A DNA stretch of 38,450 nucleotides, taken from IMG/VR virus record IMGVR_UViG_3300031565_000146, positions 1 through 38,450 of that record. One strand, 5' to 3'. Below, piece by piece: positions 1-7,229 of the stretch. The notes under the pieces are model-generated. The model was not told where the DNA came from. It did not search any database and was given only the letters and a program-made list of their open reading frames with translations. This DNA is from a virus. The number at the start of each line of letters is the position of its first letter. The first letter of the stretch is position 1. The translations under genes and the position numbers were made by a program.

Positions 1-1
1 C

Positions 2-145
2 GCCATGGCCGAGCGCGACATCGAGTACCACACCAGGAGCCGCGCCGAGGCGACCGAGCGCACCCAGGGTCGCCGCGATTGGATCACCGCCTTGGCGGAC
101 AGTCTCGGGGTCGGGATCGAGGACGACGTGGTGGTGCCCGCATGA
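2..145 (+). CDS. Hypothetical protein, possibly truncated by the window edge
   Basis: An open frame enters from the left edge and ends at TGA 143-145. The first in-window ATG is at position 5 and would give 46 residues, but the frame is open upstream, so the true start may lie outside. The visible product is charged and ends with an acidic stretch (GIEDDVVVPA). The stop overlaps the next start as ATGA (142-145), the tight coupling seen all through this phage. I do not recognise the family. It reads as the tail end of an operon of small unknown genes that enters from the left. Confidence 0.6.
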   Translation, partial: AMAERDIEYHTRSRAEATERTQGRRDWITALADSLGVGIEDDVVVPA

Positions 146-573
146 GCGCCGTGGATGAACCACTGCCGGAGATCACGAAGATCACGGTGGTGGTGGAGAA
201 CTCCGCTGGCGACCGCGCCGTGTTGCGCGCCAGCAACGAACGGCCCCTCACCACCCTCAAGATGCAGATGAAGGACGCTCGGAGTCCCGAGGAGGATGAC
301 TTCCGGCTCGGTTCGCTCAACATGGTGCGCCAGGCCCTCTCCACGGTGGGAGTGTCGTTCTCCACTACGGGCGAGTTCACCCTGCAGCACATCGACGGCC
401 ACGACACCCTCATCGATCCCGAGGCGGGCGATGCGGCGGAGTCGGTCGTGCGGGCCTGGGAGTGCTTCACCAACGCCAAGGACCCGCTGGCTCAGGCCCA
501 CCACCTCATCAACCTCGCCGAGCACATGAGCGACTTGGCATCTTGGGTCCCTCCCGAGGAGTACGAGGAGTGA
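142..573 (+). CDS. Hypothetical protein (143 aa)
   Basis: This 143-residue protein starts with MSAVDEPLPEITKITVVVEN. The ATG at 142 is chosen because it forms an ATGA overlap with the preceding stop; the longer upstream extension is arginine-rich out-of-character sequence. The N-terminal part (about residues 10-40) reads as beta strand (ITKITVVVEN, DRAVLRASN). The C-terminal half is helical and acidic. There is no signal peptide, membrane segment or cysteine cluster. Its stop overlaps the GTG start of the next gene (GTGA, 570-573). I do not recognise the function. Confidence 0.75.
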   Translation: MSAVDEPLPEITKITVVVENSAGDRAVLRASNERPLTTLKMQMKDARSPEEDDFRLGSLNMVRQALSTVGVSFSTTGEFTLQHIDGHDTLIDPEAGDAAESVVRAWECFTNAKDPLAQAHHLINLAEHMSDLASWVPPEEYEE

Positions 574-1001
574 AGCACGACGAGTTGACCCAGATGATCA
601 AGTGGGCGCTGGCGACCGGGGTTATGAGGGGCGAGGATGTCCCCGAGAACGCCACCGAGTTGGCCACCACCCTCTCGGACTACATCCATGACGCCCACCC
701 CGAGTGGTTCTCCGACCTGGCCGCGGCGCCCATGCAGGCCGACCTCGATCGCTCCCATGACATTCTGACCGCCGCTGGCATCCCCGAGCCTGACACCCTG
801 TGTTTGTCTGACCGCACCATGTTGCTGGCCGACACGCACAGGGATCTCATGAAGGTCGGCAGGGATGTCGTCCGGGCCTCCAATTGCGATCATGAGGATC
901 GCCTTGGTTGCGAGTGCCCTTCTTGGGCTAGGTCCATGAGCACCCTGGCGGGCTTCGCATTCAGGCACGACGAGGAGGACGAGTTCGATGAGGACGCTTG
1001 A
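570..1001 (+). CDS. Hypothetical protein (143 aa)
   Basis: This gene starts at GTG 570, overlapping the previous stop (GTGA). Reading begins MKHDELTQMIKWALATGVMR. The protein is mainly helical, with four cysteines near residues 113-127 (NCDHEDRLGCECPSW), which could bind a metal. The C-terminus is very acidic (DEEDEFDEDA). The last 14 nt overlap the start of the nucleotidase gene at 988, whose ribosome binding site lies inside this reading frame, so the two genes are probably translationally coupled. No family is recognised. Confidence 0.75.
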   Translation: MKHDELTQMIKWALATGVMRGEDVPENATELATTLSDYIHDAHPEWFSDLAAAPMQADLDRSHDILTAAGIPEPDTLCLSDRTMLLADTHRDLMKVGRDVVRASNCDHEDRLGCECPSWARSMSTLAGFAFRHDEEDEFDEDA

Positions 1002-1584
1002 CATCGGCATGGATCTGGACGGCGTGTGCTACGACTTCACTGAGTCGCTGCGCCACTACCTCGTCACCCACGAGGGCTACGACCCCGCTGACCTTCCAGG
1101 CGGGGGAGCGGATGATCCGAACACCACCTGGGAGTTCTACCGGGACTGTTGGGGGATGACGACCGAGGACTTCCTGGCCGCCTGCGCCAACGGCGTGGAT
1201 GCCGGAGTGGTGTTCGGCCACGGCGAACCCTTCGAGGGCACCGTGGAGACGTTGCAGAAGTTCCGCGACGACGGCCACCGCATCCACATCATCACCAATC
1301 GATCCTTCGGCACCCGGAGCCACCACAACACCTCGGAGTGGTTGGAGGAGCACCGCGTCCCGTTCGACTCGCTGGTGTTCTCGGCCCACAAGACGATCAT
1401 CCGGCCCGACCTGATGGTGGACGACTACGAGGACAACTTCCGAGCCTTCCTCGATGTCGGCGTCCCGTGCTTCCTCTACGACCGGCCATGGAACCGCGGG
1501 GTGCTCGATCAGGGCTTCCGGGTCCACGGGTGGGGCGAAGTCGCCAAGGTCGTGGGTCAGTTCGCTGACCGCAGCCTTCGGTAG
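988..1584 (+). CDS. HAD-superfamily phosphatase, 5'(3')-deoxyribonucleotidase-like
   Basis: This 198-residue protein has the HAD fold signatures in order. Motif I is D9-L-D11-G-V with the nucleophile Asp9. Motif II is the Thr/Asn in IHIITNRS. A lysine follows in SAHKTII, and motif IV is the acidic pair in MVDDYEDN. The spacing and the helical cap between motifs I and II match the 5'(3')-deoxyribonucleotidase (NT5C) group, which removes phosphate from (deoxy)nucleoside monophosphates. In a phage this could adjust the dNTP pool or remove an unwanted nucleotide while a modified DNA is made; that role is inference. A good ribosome binding site (GAGGAGG) lies inside the upstream gene. The stop codon TAG shares its G with the next promoter. 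Confidence 0.82.
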   Translation: MRTLDIGMDLDGVCYDFTESLRHYLVTHEGYDPADLPGGGADDPNTTWEFYRDCWGMTTEDFLAACANGVDAGVVFGHGEPFEGTVETLQKFRDDGHRIHIITNRSFGTRSHHNTSEWLEEHRVPFDSLVFSAHKTIIRPDLMVDDYEDNFRAFLDVGVPCFLYDRPWNRGVLDQGFRVHGWGEVAKVVGQFADRSLR

Positions 1585-1606
1585 TGTCACACCCCTCTGG
1601 TACTGT
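1584..1606 (+). promoter_or_regulatory. GTCAC-box promoter P1 (leaderless)
   Basis: GTGTCAC at 1584-1590, ten bases, then the -10 hexamer TACTGT at 1601-1606. The ATG of the next gene starts six bases further on, so transcription would begin at or next to the A of ATG. No ribosome binding site is present, as expected for a leaderless actinobacterial gene. The same box and spacing recur eight more times in the window. Confidence 0.7.
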
Positions 1607-1612
1607 GCCCCA

Positions 1613-2164
1613 ATGAGCGACGACAACTACATCCCGGTGGGCCAGCGCCTCGACTCCATCATGGAGCGCGTCCAGGCCGAGCGCGAGGCGTGGCCGATCT
1701 GGAAGAAGGCGTACATGCAGTTCCGCTGGAAGATCGCGCAGCCCGTGCGGCGGTTCCCTCGTGAGGTCCGGTGGTTCGTCCAGCGCGGTCGGCGCGGCTG
1801 GTCTGACTACGACCTGTGGGGCATGGACGGGCACATCGCTCGCGTCAACATTGAGATGCTCGCCGAGTTGCGCCGCGTCGCTCACGGCTACCCCACGGGA
1901 CTGACCCGTGGAGACGAGGAGGCGTGGCTCACCGACGACGATCGCGCCAGGCGTTGGCCTGAGATCCAGGCGATCGACGCCCAGATCGGTTTCGAGGGCG
2001 GCCCCAACGACGGCTTCGAGCGCTGGTGCGCCATGCTGGCCTACTTCGAGGAGGGCTGGCGCGGGGCGCTCAGCGAGATCGAGGACTTCGATGAGAGCGG
2101 GCGCGAACACTTCAAGGCCATGCTGCCCCTCTACGGCGAGTGGTTCGGCGGCCTCTGGGACTGA
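1613..2164 (+). CDS. Conserved phage protein of unknown function (183 aa)
   Basis: This 183-residue protein starts MSDDNYIPVGQRLDSIMERV. It is rich in tryptophan and basic residues in the first half (KKAYMQFRWKIAQPVRRFPR, then WFVQRGRRGWSDYDLWGMD). The RGRRGWSDYDLW block resembles a recurring unknown family of phage proteins in which RGxRGxSDxDxW precedes a helical region ending in a W/F-rich tail; here the tail is LYGEWFGGLWD. The start at 1613 is set by the -10 element only six bases upstream; longer in-frame starts overlap the nucleotidase gene. No enzymatic motif is visible. A role in nucleic acid or phage DNA metabolism is only suggested by position. Confidence 0.8.
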   Translation: MSDDNYIPVGQRLDSIMERVQAEREAWPIWKKAYMQFRWKIAQPVRRFPREVRWFVQRGRRGWSDYDLWGMDGHIARVNIEMLAELRRVAHGYPTGLTRGDEEAWLTDDDRARRWPEIQAIDAQIGFEGGPNDGFERWCAMLAYFEEGWRGALSEIEDFDESGREHFKAMLPLYGEWFGGLWD

Positions 2165-2177
2165 TCAGCCAGGAAGG

Positions 2178-2200
2178 GTGTCACACCCCCCTGGTACACT
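2178..2200 (+). promoter_or_regulatory. GTCAC-box promoter P2
   Basis: GTGTCAC (2178-2184), ten bases, TACACT (2195-2200). From the box to the hexamer it is almost identical to P1 (ACCC..CTGG spacer). The predicted start of transcription is near 2207, leaving a leader of about 20 nt with an AAGGAG ribosome binding site at 2217-2222 before ATG 2228. Confidence 0.7.
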
Positions 2201-2227
2201 GTTTACCTAACTCGACAAGGAGTGATC

Positions 2228-3172
2228 ATGGAGATCAAGAGCGAGGTACGGACCATCACTCCGCAAGAGGCCGAGGCCATCCTGCGGACCAACACCAACA
2301 ACCGCAAGGTGCGGAACGCGGTGGTGGACAAGTACGTCCGAGACATGGAGGGCGGCTCGTGGGTGGTCAACGGCGAAGCCATCAAGATCAGTGCCACGGG
2401 GGACCTGCTCGATGGACAGCATCGCCTGCTCGCCTGCATCCAGGCCGGGATGCCCTTCGACACCATCGTGACCAGCGGCCTTCTGTCTGAGACGCAGATC
2501 GCCATGGACACCGGAGCGCGGCGGACCTTCTCCGACATCCTCCGCTGGCGTGGCGAGGTGTCCGTCTCCTCGCTCGCATCTGCTTGCGAAACGGGCCTGT
2601 GCTGGGACACCGCTGGCACTCCCGCTCATCGCGGCAAGCAGCACTCCAACGCCGAGCGGCTCGTGTGGCTGGAAGCCAACCCCGACATCCGCGACGCCAT
2701 CAAGGGGTGGCAGCCCGTCGCCTCCAAGCCCCTTCGGCTCCCCATTTCGGTTGGTGGTCCGTTCCTCATGCGTATCCGTCGGATCAGTCCGATCGATGCG
2801 GCTGAGTTCATCCAGCACGTCAAGAGCGGCGCCAATCTCGCTGAGGATGATCCGATCAACGTGCTTCGGCGCTGGCTCCTCAACGCTTCCTCATCGAAGG
2901 GCAAGCGCGGCCGCGAGGAGTACGCGGCGGTCGCCGTCAAGGCGTGGAACGCGTGGATCAAGGGGCGCCCGGTTCGCAACCTGACCTGGCGGACCGGCGG
3001 CGCCAACCGCGAGGAGTTCCCGTTCATGATGACCCCCGACGGTCAGGTCTACGAGGAGATCATCACCGACCCTGGCTACACGCCACCTGGGCATGTGGCT
3101 GTTGAGCGCATGGGCTTCACCCGACAGGCCAAGCCTGAGGGGCTGTCCCAGCCACAGGCGGTGGGGGGGTAA
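2228..3172 (+). CDS. DGQHR / ParB-like domain protein
   Basis: This 314-residue protein has the core DLLDGQHRLLACIQAGMPF around residues 60-80. It is preceded by VRDMEGGSWVVNGEAIKI, which describes a position on a strand and helix before a ParB/Srx-like nucleotide-binding loop. The DGQHR motif also occurs in DndB-type regulators and in a family of actinophage proteins whose function is not established. It is followed by a helical domain with MDTGARRTFSDIL. The C-terminus (TDPGYTPPGHVAVERMG) may contact nucleic acid or a partner. ATG 2228 is preferred over the in-frame GTG 2222 because AAGGAG lies five bases before it. It is transcribed from P2, and its stop codon sits in the loop of a strong hairpin. 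Confidence 0.75.
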   Translation: MEIKSEVRTITPQEAEAILRTNTNNRKVRNAVVDKYVRDMEGGSWVVNGEAIKISATGDLLDGQHRLLACIQAGMPFDTIVTSGLLSETQIAMDTGARRTFSDILRWRGEVSVSSLASACETGLCWDTAGTPAHRGKQHSNAERLVWLEANPDIRDAIKGWQPVASKPLRLPISVGGPFLMRIRRISPIDAAEFIQHVKSGANLAEDDPINVLRRWLLNASSSKGKRGREEYAAVAVKAWNAWIKGRPVRNLTWRTGGANREEFPFMMTPDGQVYEEIITDPGYTPPGHVAVERMGFTRQAKPEGLSQPQAVGG

Positions 3173-3186
3173 CTCCCCCCACTGCC
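3157..3186 (+). terminator. Strong GC hairpin spanning the stop codon, possible attenuator
   Basis: GGCGGTGGGGGG (3157-3168) pairs with CCCCCCACTGCC (3175-3186) as a 12-bp stem with one G-U pair and a six-base loop that contains the TAA stop of the DGQHR gene. No T-tract follows; the ribosome binding site GGGAG of the next gene lies five bases after the stem. It could terminate, stabilise the 3' end, or regulate entry into the downstream gene. Confidence 0.55.
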
Positions 3187-3200
3187 ACCAGGGAGTGACC

Positions 3201-3437
3201 ATGACTGCCATCGAGCCAGACATCCGCACTAGCGACCCCGAGATGGAGGAGGGCGACCACGATCGTTTCGCCCACTACGTCCGCAAGGACGACCAGGCTC
3301 GCGCCTACATCGAGGGCGTCCCGATCCAAGCGCTGTGCGGGAAGGTGTGGGTTCCGAACCGGGACCCGAGTCGCTATCCCATCTGCCCCGAGTGCATCGA
3401 CATCATGAAGCGGGTCAAGGGAAGCGGAGCCAACTGA
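3201..3437 (+). CDS. DUF3039 family protein
   Basis: This 78-residue protein has the hallmarks of DUF3039: a DHDRFAHYVRKDDQ stretch near residue 20, then ALCGKVWVPNRDPSRYPICP and a final CxxC (PECIDI). The two cysteine pairs (C-G-K and C-P-E-C) probably bind zinc. The family is almost entirely actinobacterial and frequent in actinophages; its function is unknown. It is good evidence for an actinobacterial host. ATG 3201 follows GGGAG at 3191-3195. The stop overlaps the next start by one base (TGATG). Confidence 0.88.
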   Translation: MTAIEPDIRTSDPEMEEGDHDRFAHYVRKDDQARAYIEGVPIQALCGKVWVPNRDPSRYPICPECIDIMKRVKGSGAN

Positions 3438-3907
3438 TGGCTCGGCGCCGGACCGACATCTTGGAGGACATCGTGGCGGCCAATCGTCGCCTGGTGGCCT
3501 ACCTGGCGGAGAACGACCCTGAGCGTCTCGCCCTGGCTGGGAATCAGAACATCAAGACCTTGCTGGAAGAACTCAGCGAGGCCGCCAGGACCAGCGACCC
3601 GATGCCGGACCACGACGGCGATACCTATGAGGAGCCGTTCGACAAGTCGCGCCTCAACGGTCAGATGCTTGCCGTGTACGAAGCCATGGTGGAGTGGCGT
3701 CCCAATGAGTGGTTCACCTTGTCGGAACTCACCCAGGCGGTTCGGAACCTCACGGGAGGCGGGGACACTGAGGCGGCGGTGTCCGCCCGGATCAGGGATC
3801 TCCGCAAGAGCAAGTTCGGCTCCTTCTCGGTTGAGTCGGAGCGGCTCGAAGGTGGCCTCTGGCGCTACCGGGTGAAGCGAGCGGCGAGCGTCCCGCTCCC
3901 CGGATAG
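3437..3907 (+). CDS. Winged-helix DNA-binding protein
   Basis: This 156-residue protein has an N-terminal helical, possibly coiled-coil part (residues 1-60, IVAANRRLVAYLAENDPERL). Its C-terminal winged helix-turn-helix runs over residues about 75-150. In order this has a first helix (LNGQMLAVYEAMVE), the turn WRPNEWFTLSELTQAV, a recognition helix (DTEAAVSARIRDLRKSKFG) and the wing ending GGLWRYRV. The block A-x-SARIRDLRK...GLWRYR is common in actinophage wHTH proteins that probably regulate transcription. ATG 3437 overlaps the preceding stop (TGATG). It lies directly upstream of the endolysin promoter, so a regulatory role in lysis timing is possible but only inferred from position. Confidence 0.78.
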   Translation: MARRRTDILEDIVAANRRLVAYLAENDPERLALAGNQNIKTLLEELSEAARTSDPMPDHDGDTYEEPFDKSRLNGQMLAVYEAMVEWRPNEWFTLSELTQAVRNLTGGGDTEAAVSARIRDLRKSKFGSFSVESERLEGGLWRYRVKRAASVPLPG

Positions 3908-3917
3908 GTGTCGATCC

Positions 3918-3946
3918 TAGACGGCAGCGATCGGGTGGGGTACTCT
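3918..3946 (+). promoter_or_regulatory. Promoter of the endolysin gene
   Basis: A -35 element TAGACG (3918-3923, four of six matches to TTGACA), a 17-bp spacer and -10 TACTCT (3941-3946). No GTCAC box is present. A ribosome binding site GGAG follows at 3971-3974, eight bases before ATG 3983. Confidence 0.5.
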
Positions 3947-3982
3947 GTTCCTCATTCGCAAGACCCTCTTGGAGAGTGACCT

Positions 3983-5143
3983 ATGGGTTGGCTGCCTGGC
4001 TATGAACGAGTCGAGATCCTCGGCTGTACCGGACCTGGGACCTACGTCGGCGGAACGCCGTGGCGCTGGGTCGGACACACCACCGAGTCGAACCCTGGCT
4101 CGATCAACGGCGTGATCTCCTTGTTCCAGGGTCGTCCGTGCTCCACCCCGCACTTCTGCATCGACCCGGCCAACGGGCGCAAGGTGCAGTTCATCCCGAC
4201 GGATTGGTCCTCGGCCGCTCTCAAGAACATGAGCGGCGGTGTCGAGACGAACCGCGCTCATGCCATCCAGACCGAAATCTGCGGCCGTGCCGCGGAGACG
4301 CCGAATTGGCCCGACGAGTGGCTCCGGTTCATCGGCGAGCACATCGCTGACGTGCAGCGTGAACTCAGCGCCCTCAACCTCGACAACCATCCGGCCACCG
4401 TCGGACCCGAGGACGGCTTCATCGCTCGGCCCAACGCTCCCCAGCGTCTCTCCTACGGCGCATGGAACGGCTTCGACGGCGCCTGCTGGCACCAGCACGT
4501 TCCCGAGAACGACCATTGGGATGGCGGCAAGATCAACATGGGCCGCGTCATCGAGCACGCCAAGGCGAGCCTCGGTGGTGCTCCCCCAACGCCCCCTCCT
4601 CCCGGTCCTCCCCCCGCTCCTCCTTCTGCCCGCGTGCTCGGCAAGGGCGACATCGGTCAGGACGTTCACGATTGGCAGGCGCGCCTCGCTGGGCGTGGCT
4701 ACTGGATCGCAGCGGACGGCGACTTCGGCTCACTGACCGACGGGATCACCCGTTGGTTCCAGCAGGGTCGCGGCCTCTTGGTTGACGGCCTCGTCGGCCC
4801 AGCAACTCTCAGTTCGATGAGCGCCGCCGAGCGCGAGAACTGGAAGCCCAGCCTCGGAGGCTCCGGCGGTGGCCCCGCTCCCACCCCGACGCCACGTCCG
4901 CCAGCGGCTCCGGCTTGGCCCGGTCGCTACCTGATGGTGCAGTCGCCCATCATGAACGGCGCCGACGTTCGTCAGTGGCAGCAGCAGATGAAGAACCGCG
5001 GCTGGCCCATCGACGTGGATGGCTACTTCGGCGAGCAGAGCCGAGGCGTGTGCCTCAAGTTCCAGCAGGAGAAGCGTCTGGCTGTTGACGGCATCGTCGG
5101 CCCCACGACGTGGACCAAGGCTTGGACGGCGCAGGTCACTTGA
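3983..5143 (+). CDS. Endolysin: N-acetylmuramoyl-L-alanine amidase with two peptidoglycan-binding domains
   Basis: This 386-residue protein would cut the amide bond between N-acetylmuramic acid and L-alanine of host peptidoglycan at the end of infection. The amidase-2/PGRP domain covers about residues 1-190. Zinc ligands are likely His32 in GHTTES and a histidine in the late block CWHQHVPENDHWD, whose final acidic residue completes the site. A proline-rich linker (about 195-215) leads to a first PG_binding_1 repeat (GKGDIGQDVHDWQARLAGRGY, ending VDGLVGPATL). A second linker rich in P/G/T leads to a second repeat (NGADVRQWQQQMKNRGW, ending VDGIVGPTTW). There is no signal peptide, so release depends on a holin; the candidate is 15 kb away on the other strand. 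The gene has its own promoter and a strong terminator 3', so it is a single-gene unit. Confidence 0.93.
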   Translation: MGWLPGYERVEILGCTGPGTYVGGTPWRWVGHTTESNPGSINGVISLFQGRPCSTPHFCIDPANGRKVQFIPTDWSSAALKNMSGGVETNRAHAIQTEICGRAAETPNWPDEWLRFIGEHIADVQRELSALNLDNHPATVGPEDGFIARPNAPQRLSYGAWNGFDGACWHQHVPENDHWDGGKINMGRVIEHAKASLGGAPPTPPPPGPPPAPPSARVLGKGDIGQDVHDWQARLAGRGYWIAADGDFGSLTDGITRWFQQGRGLLVDGLVGPATLSSMSAAERENWKPSLGGSGGGPAPTPTPRPPAAPAWPGRYLMVQSPIMNGADVRQWQQQMKNRGWPIDVDGYFGEQSRGVCLKFQQEKRLAVDGIVGPTTWTKAWTAQVT

Positions 5144-5177
5144 TCTGAGTGCGGCGGCACTCGGGGGGAACGAGATG

Positions 5178-5203
5178 GGCCGGGGTTCGCCCCGGCCTTT
5201 CTC
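5178..5203 (+). terminator. Rho-independent terminator after endolysin
   Basis: A perfect 8-bp stem GGCCGGGG (5178-5185) / CCCCGGCC (5190-5197) with a stable TTCG loop, followed by TTTCTC. It ends the endolysin transcript and insulates the next promoter. Confidence 0.85.
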
Positions 5204-5223
5204 GCGGGGCGCCACATAATAGA

Positions 5224-5246
5224 GTGTCACGGTGATCGAGTAGGAT
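5224..5246 (+). promoter_or_regulatory. GTCAC-box promoter P3 (leaderless)
   Basis: GTGTCAC (5224-5230), ten bases, TAGGAT (5241-5246), six bases, ATG 5253. There is no ribosome binding site, so the message should be leaderless. A second -10-like CATAAT lies at 5215-5220. Confidence 0.65.
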
Positions 5247-5252
5247 GCCCCC

Positions 5253-5468
5253 ATGGGAGATCGCTGGCTTGGGCCTCGTCACGCCATCCGCGTGAAGAAG
5301 AACCCGCTTCACTACACCACCAAGATCGAGGACTGCATCGAGTGCATCCGCTGTGAGCGGCCCCTGCACAAGATGGCCTTCGTCCTCCCGAATGGGATCT
5401 ACACCGGGGTGTGCAAGGAGTGCCGCGAGGAGTTGGCGCACAAGCGCCCCTCGGGTGGATTGCCCTAG
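5253..5468 (+). CDS. Small zinc-ribbon-like protein (71 aa)
   Basis: This 71-residue protein has two cysteine pairs: CIECIRCERPL near residue 28 and CKECREEL near residue 54. The spacing fits a treble-clef or zinc-ribbon fold of the kind that recruits nucleic acid or protein partners. The N-terminus is basic (RHAIRVKKN). It is a single-gene unit between a terminator and a convergent operon. Its TAG stop shares the palindrome CTAG with the TAG stop of the terminase on the other strand, so the two genes overlap by four bases tail to tail. Function unknown; a small early phage protein is a reasonable guess given its promoter class. Confidence 0.75.
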   Translation: MGDRWLGPRHAIRVKKNPLHYTTKIEDCIECIRCERPLHKMAFVLPNGIYTGVCKECREELAHKRPSGGLP

Positions 5469-7084
5469 TTGTAGGAGCCGATCGAGGGGGCGTTGGCGAT
5501 GCCCATGCCTTGCCCGAGGTACTTCTTGGACGAGGACCTCACCTTGGCCTTGCGGCGGTGAAGCGGTCCAGCCAAGTAGGCCCACGACCAATAGGCGGCG
5601 TCCACGAGGTCGAAGGGCTTGACCTTCGGGAAGCGGCGCAAGGACAACTCCAAGGCGTGGTGGGTGCCCTCGACGTGCACGAACAAGCCGCGCTCGTAGT
5701 CCACCAGCATGCGCTCCGCTCGGGTGATCTTCGAGCCGAGATCAGCCGTCGCCTTCTCCTGGCGGTAGCGAGGCATCTTCATGTGGAGATCGCCGCGCTC
5801 GCGCCGGATGTCCTCGCATGCCTGGTCGTACACCACGCGCCACAGGTCACCACCCTGGTTCGTCTCGACCCCCACGGTTTCGGCTCCGTACTCAAGCGCC
5901 TTCTCGATGGCGAGGGCGATGGCCCGGTACGGCGTGGAGCGGTTCTCCCACGAGAACAGGCGGTAAATCTTGTCGTCCACCCCGAGGCCATCTACCTGAA
6001 TGCCCATCGAGTCCGAGGCGTCGGTGGTGGTGACGGCGGGGTCAACCCACACGACGGCGCGACGCAGGGCGGGGACCTCATCATGGCTGACGTGAGCGAA
6101 GGTGAGGTGGGTGAAGATGTCGCCCTCGGCGGGCCTCGTCTCGTGCTGGCACTCCGCAAGGAAGGCTGACAAGCCGATGTCATTCATCAGCAGTTGGCAG
6201 GAATCGACAGGGAAGCCCTCGGGCCACGATGGAGTGCCGCCCGTGATGACGAACTTGGCGTCGCGCTCCTCATACTCAAGATCCCAGATGGCCGGGATCG
6301 GCCCGCTCACGATGCGGTCGCGCAGGAAATCGGCACGCCCGTCGGCGAGGCGAGCGAAGATCGAGTTGTCGTGCACGAGGTTCTGGACCATCAAGATGGC
6401 GCAGTCCTGGGCACCGGCCGGGAGCAACTTGCGCGTGATCGTCTTGACCTTCTTCTCGACGCGCTCATCGGTATCCAACTCACCGTCGATGTCGTCAAAG
6501 ACCATGAAGTCGGGGCGCTGGTCCTCCAACTTGACACCACGAGCGGCTGAGTCGAGGCCCATGGCGTCGAGGGTGAACCCCGTCTTGGTGCGGATGCGGT
6601 TGCGCCTCCAACCCTTGGAGGTTCCGAACTTGCCCATGAGGCGCTCGCCGAGGTCGGGATAGGCCATCTCGATCGAGTCGGCTTCCAGCATGGCGGCGAC
6701 GTTGGCAACATGGTCATCGGCTTGGTCCTGCGTCTCAGAGACGTAGATCCCGTAGCGGCGCTTGCGGCGGGCGGCGAGCACGACCACGGCCAACTCCGAT
6801 GAGGTGGACTTGCCGTGGCCACGAGGCCAGATCGACACCCAAGGCTTCGGACGCTTGCCCGGTTCGACTTCCCAGACCCACTCCCAGAACTTCTGATGGC
6901 CCTCGGAGAACGGCCGGTCGGCCGTCGATGGGAACAGCATCCTGATCCACGGCTCCCACTCATCGGCCTCGATGACGTGGCCGAGGAGGTACTGGAAGTA
7001 CGCCTCGCGCTCCTCAGGGCTGGCCTTGTCCAGCAGGTCAGGTGGGATGACTACGAAGTCTGACTCGCCCTCAGTCCCGCTCAT
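5465..7084 (-). CDS. terL: Terminase large subunit
   Basis: This 539-residue packaging motor has an N-terminal ATPase domain and a C-terminal nuclease domain. The Walker A motif is WPRGHGKST at about residues 86-94. Walker B is FMVFDDID near 195-202. The C-terminal RNase H/RuvC-like nuclease shows VVWVDPAVTT, GVETNQGGDLW and a final DAAYWSW, which carry the metal-binding acids. Start ATG 7084 is chosen because the upstream extension is the 3' part of the overlapping 52-residue gene in another frame. It would cut concatemeric DNA and drive it into the prohead. Its 3' end abuts + strand genes, so no portal gene follows it, which is unusual. Confidence 0.95.
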   Translation of the reverse strand: MSGTEGESDFVVIPPDLLDKASPEEREAYFQYLLGHVIEADEWEPWIRMLFPSTADRPFSEGHQKFWEWVWEVEPGKRPKPWVSIWPRGHGKSTSSELAVVVLAARRKRRYGIYVSETQDQADDHVANVAAMLEADSIEMAYPDLGERLMGKFGTSKGWRRNRIRTKTGFTLDAMGLDSAARGVKLEDQRPDFMVFDDIDGELDTDERVEKKVKTITRKLLPAGAQDCAILMVQNLVHDNSIFARLADGRADFLRDRIVSGPIPAIWDLEYEERDAKFVITGGTPSWPEGFPVDSCQLLMNDIGLSAFLAECQHETRPAEGDIFTHLTFAHVSHDEVPALRRAVVWVDPAVTTTDASDSMGIQVDGLGVDDKIYRLFSWENRSTPYRAIALAIEKALEYGAETVGVETNQGGDLWRVVYDQACEDIRRERGDLHMKMPRYRQEKATADLGSKITRAERMLVDYERGLFVHVEGTHHALELSLRRFPKVKPFDLVDAAYWSWAYLAGPLHRRKAKVRSSSKKYLGQGMGIANAPSIGSYN

Positions 7085-7229
7085 GGGCCTGCACCTTCTT
7101 GGAGAAACGCCTCGATTGGCCAAGGCGGCGGCGTTCAGAAAACGAACGCCGTTCCTTGCTGTTGCCCGCGAACTTGTAGGGCTTGCACATCGGGCAAGAC
7201 CGCTTGGCCTTCCCCGCTCCGCCCGGCAT
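7071..7229 (-). CDS. Small basic CxxC protein between terminase subunits (52 aa)
   Basis: This short frame runs from ATG 7229 to TGA 7071. The product is lysine/arginine-rich, starts MPGGAGKAKRSCPMCKPYKF, and continues with SERRRLGQSRRFSKK. It has a single CxxC pair near residues 12-15, enough for half a zinc site or a zinc-bridged dimer. Its start overlaps the terminase small subunit stop by one base (TGATG) and its 3' end overlaps the large subunit start by 14 nt, so the three genes are coupled. The pattern resembles small conserved actinophage proteins with a CxxCKPxK motif beside packaging genes. A DNA-contacting packaging accessory is plausible but unproven. Confidence 0.72.
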   Translation of the reverse strand: MPGGAGKAKRSCPMCKPYKFAGNSKERRSFSERRRLGQSRRFSKKVQAHERD

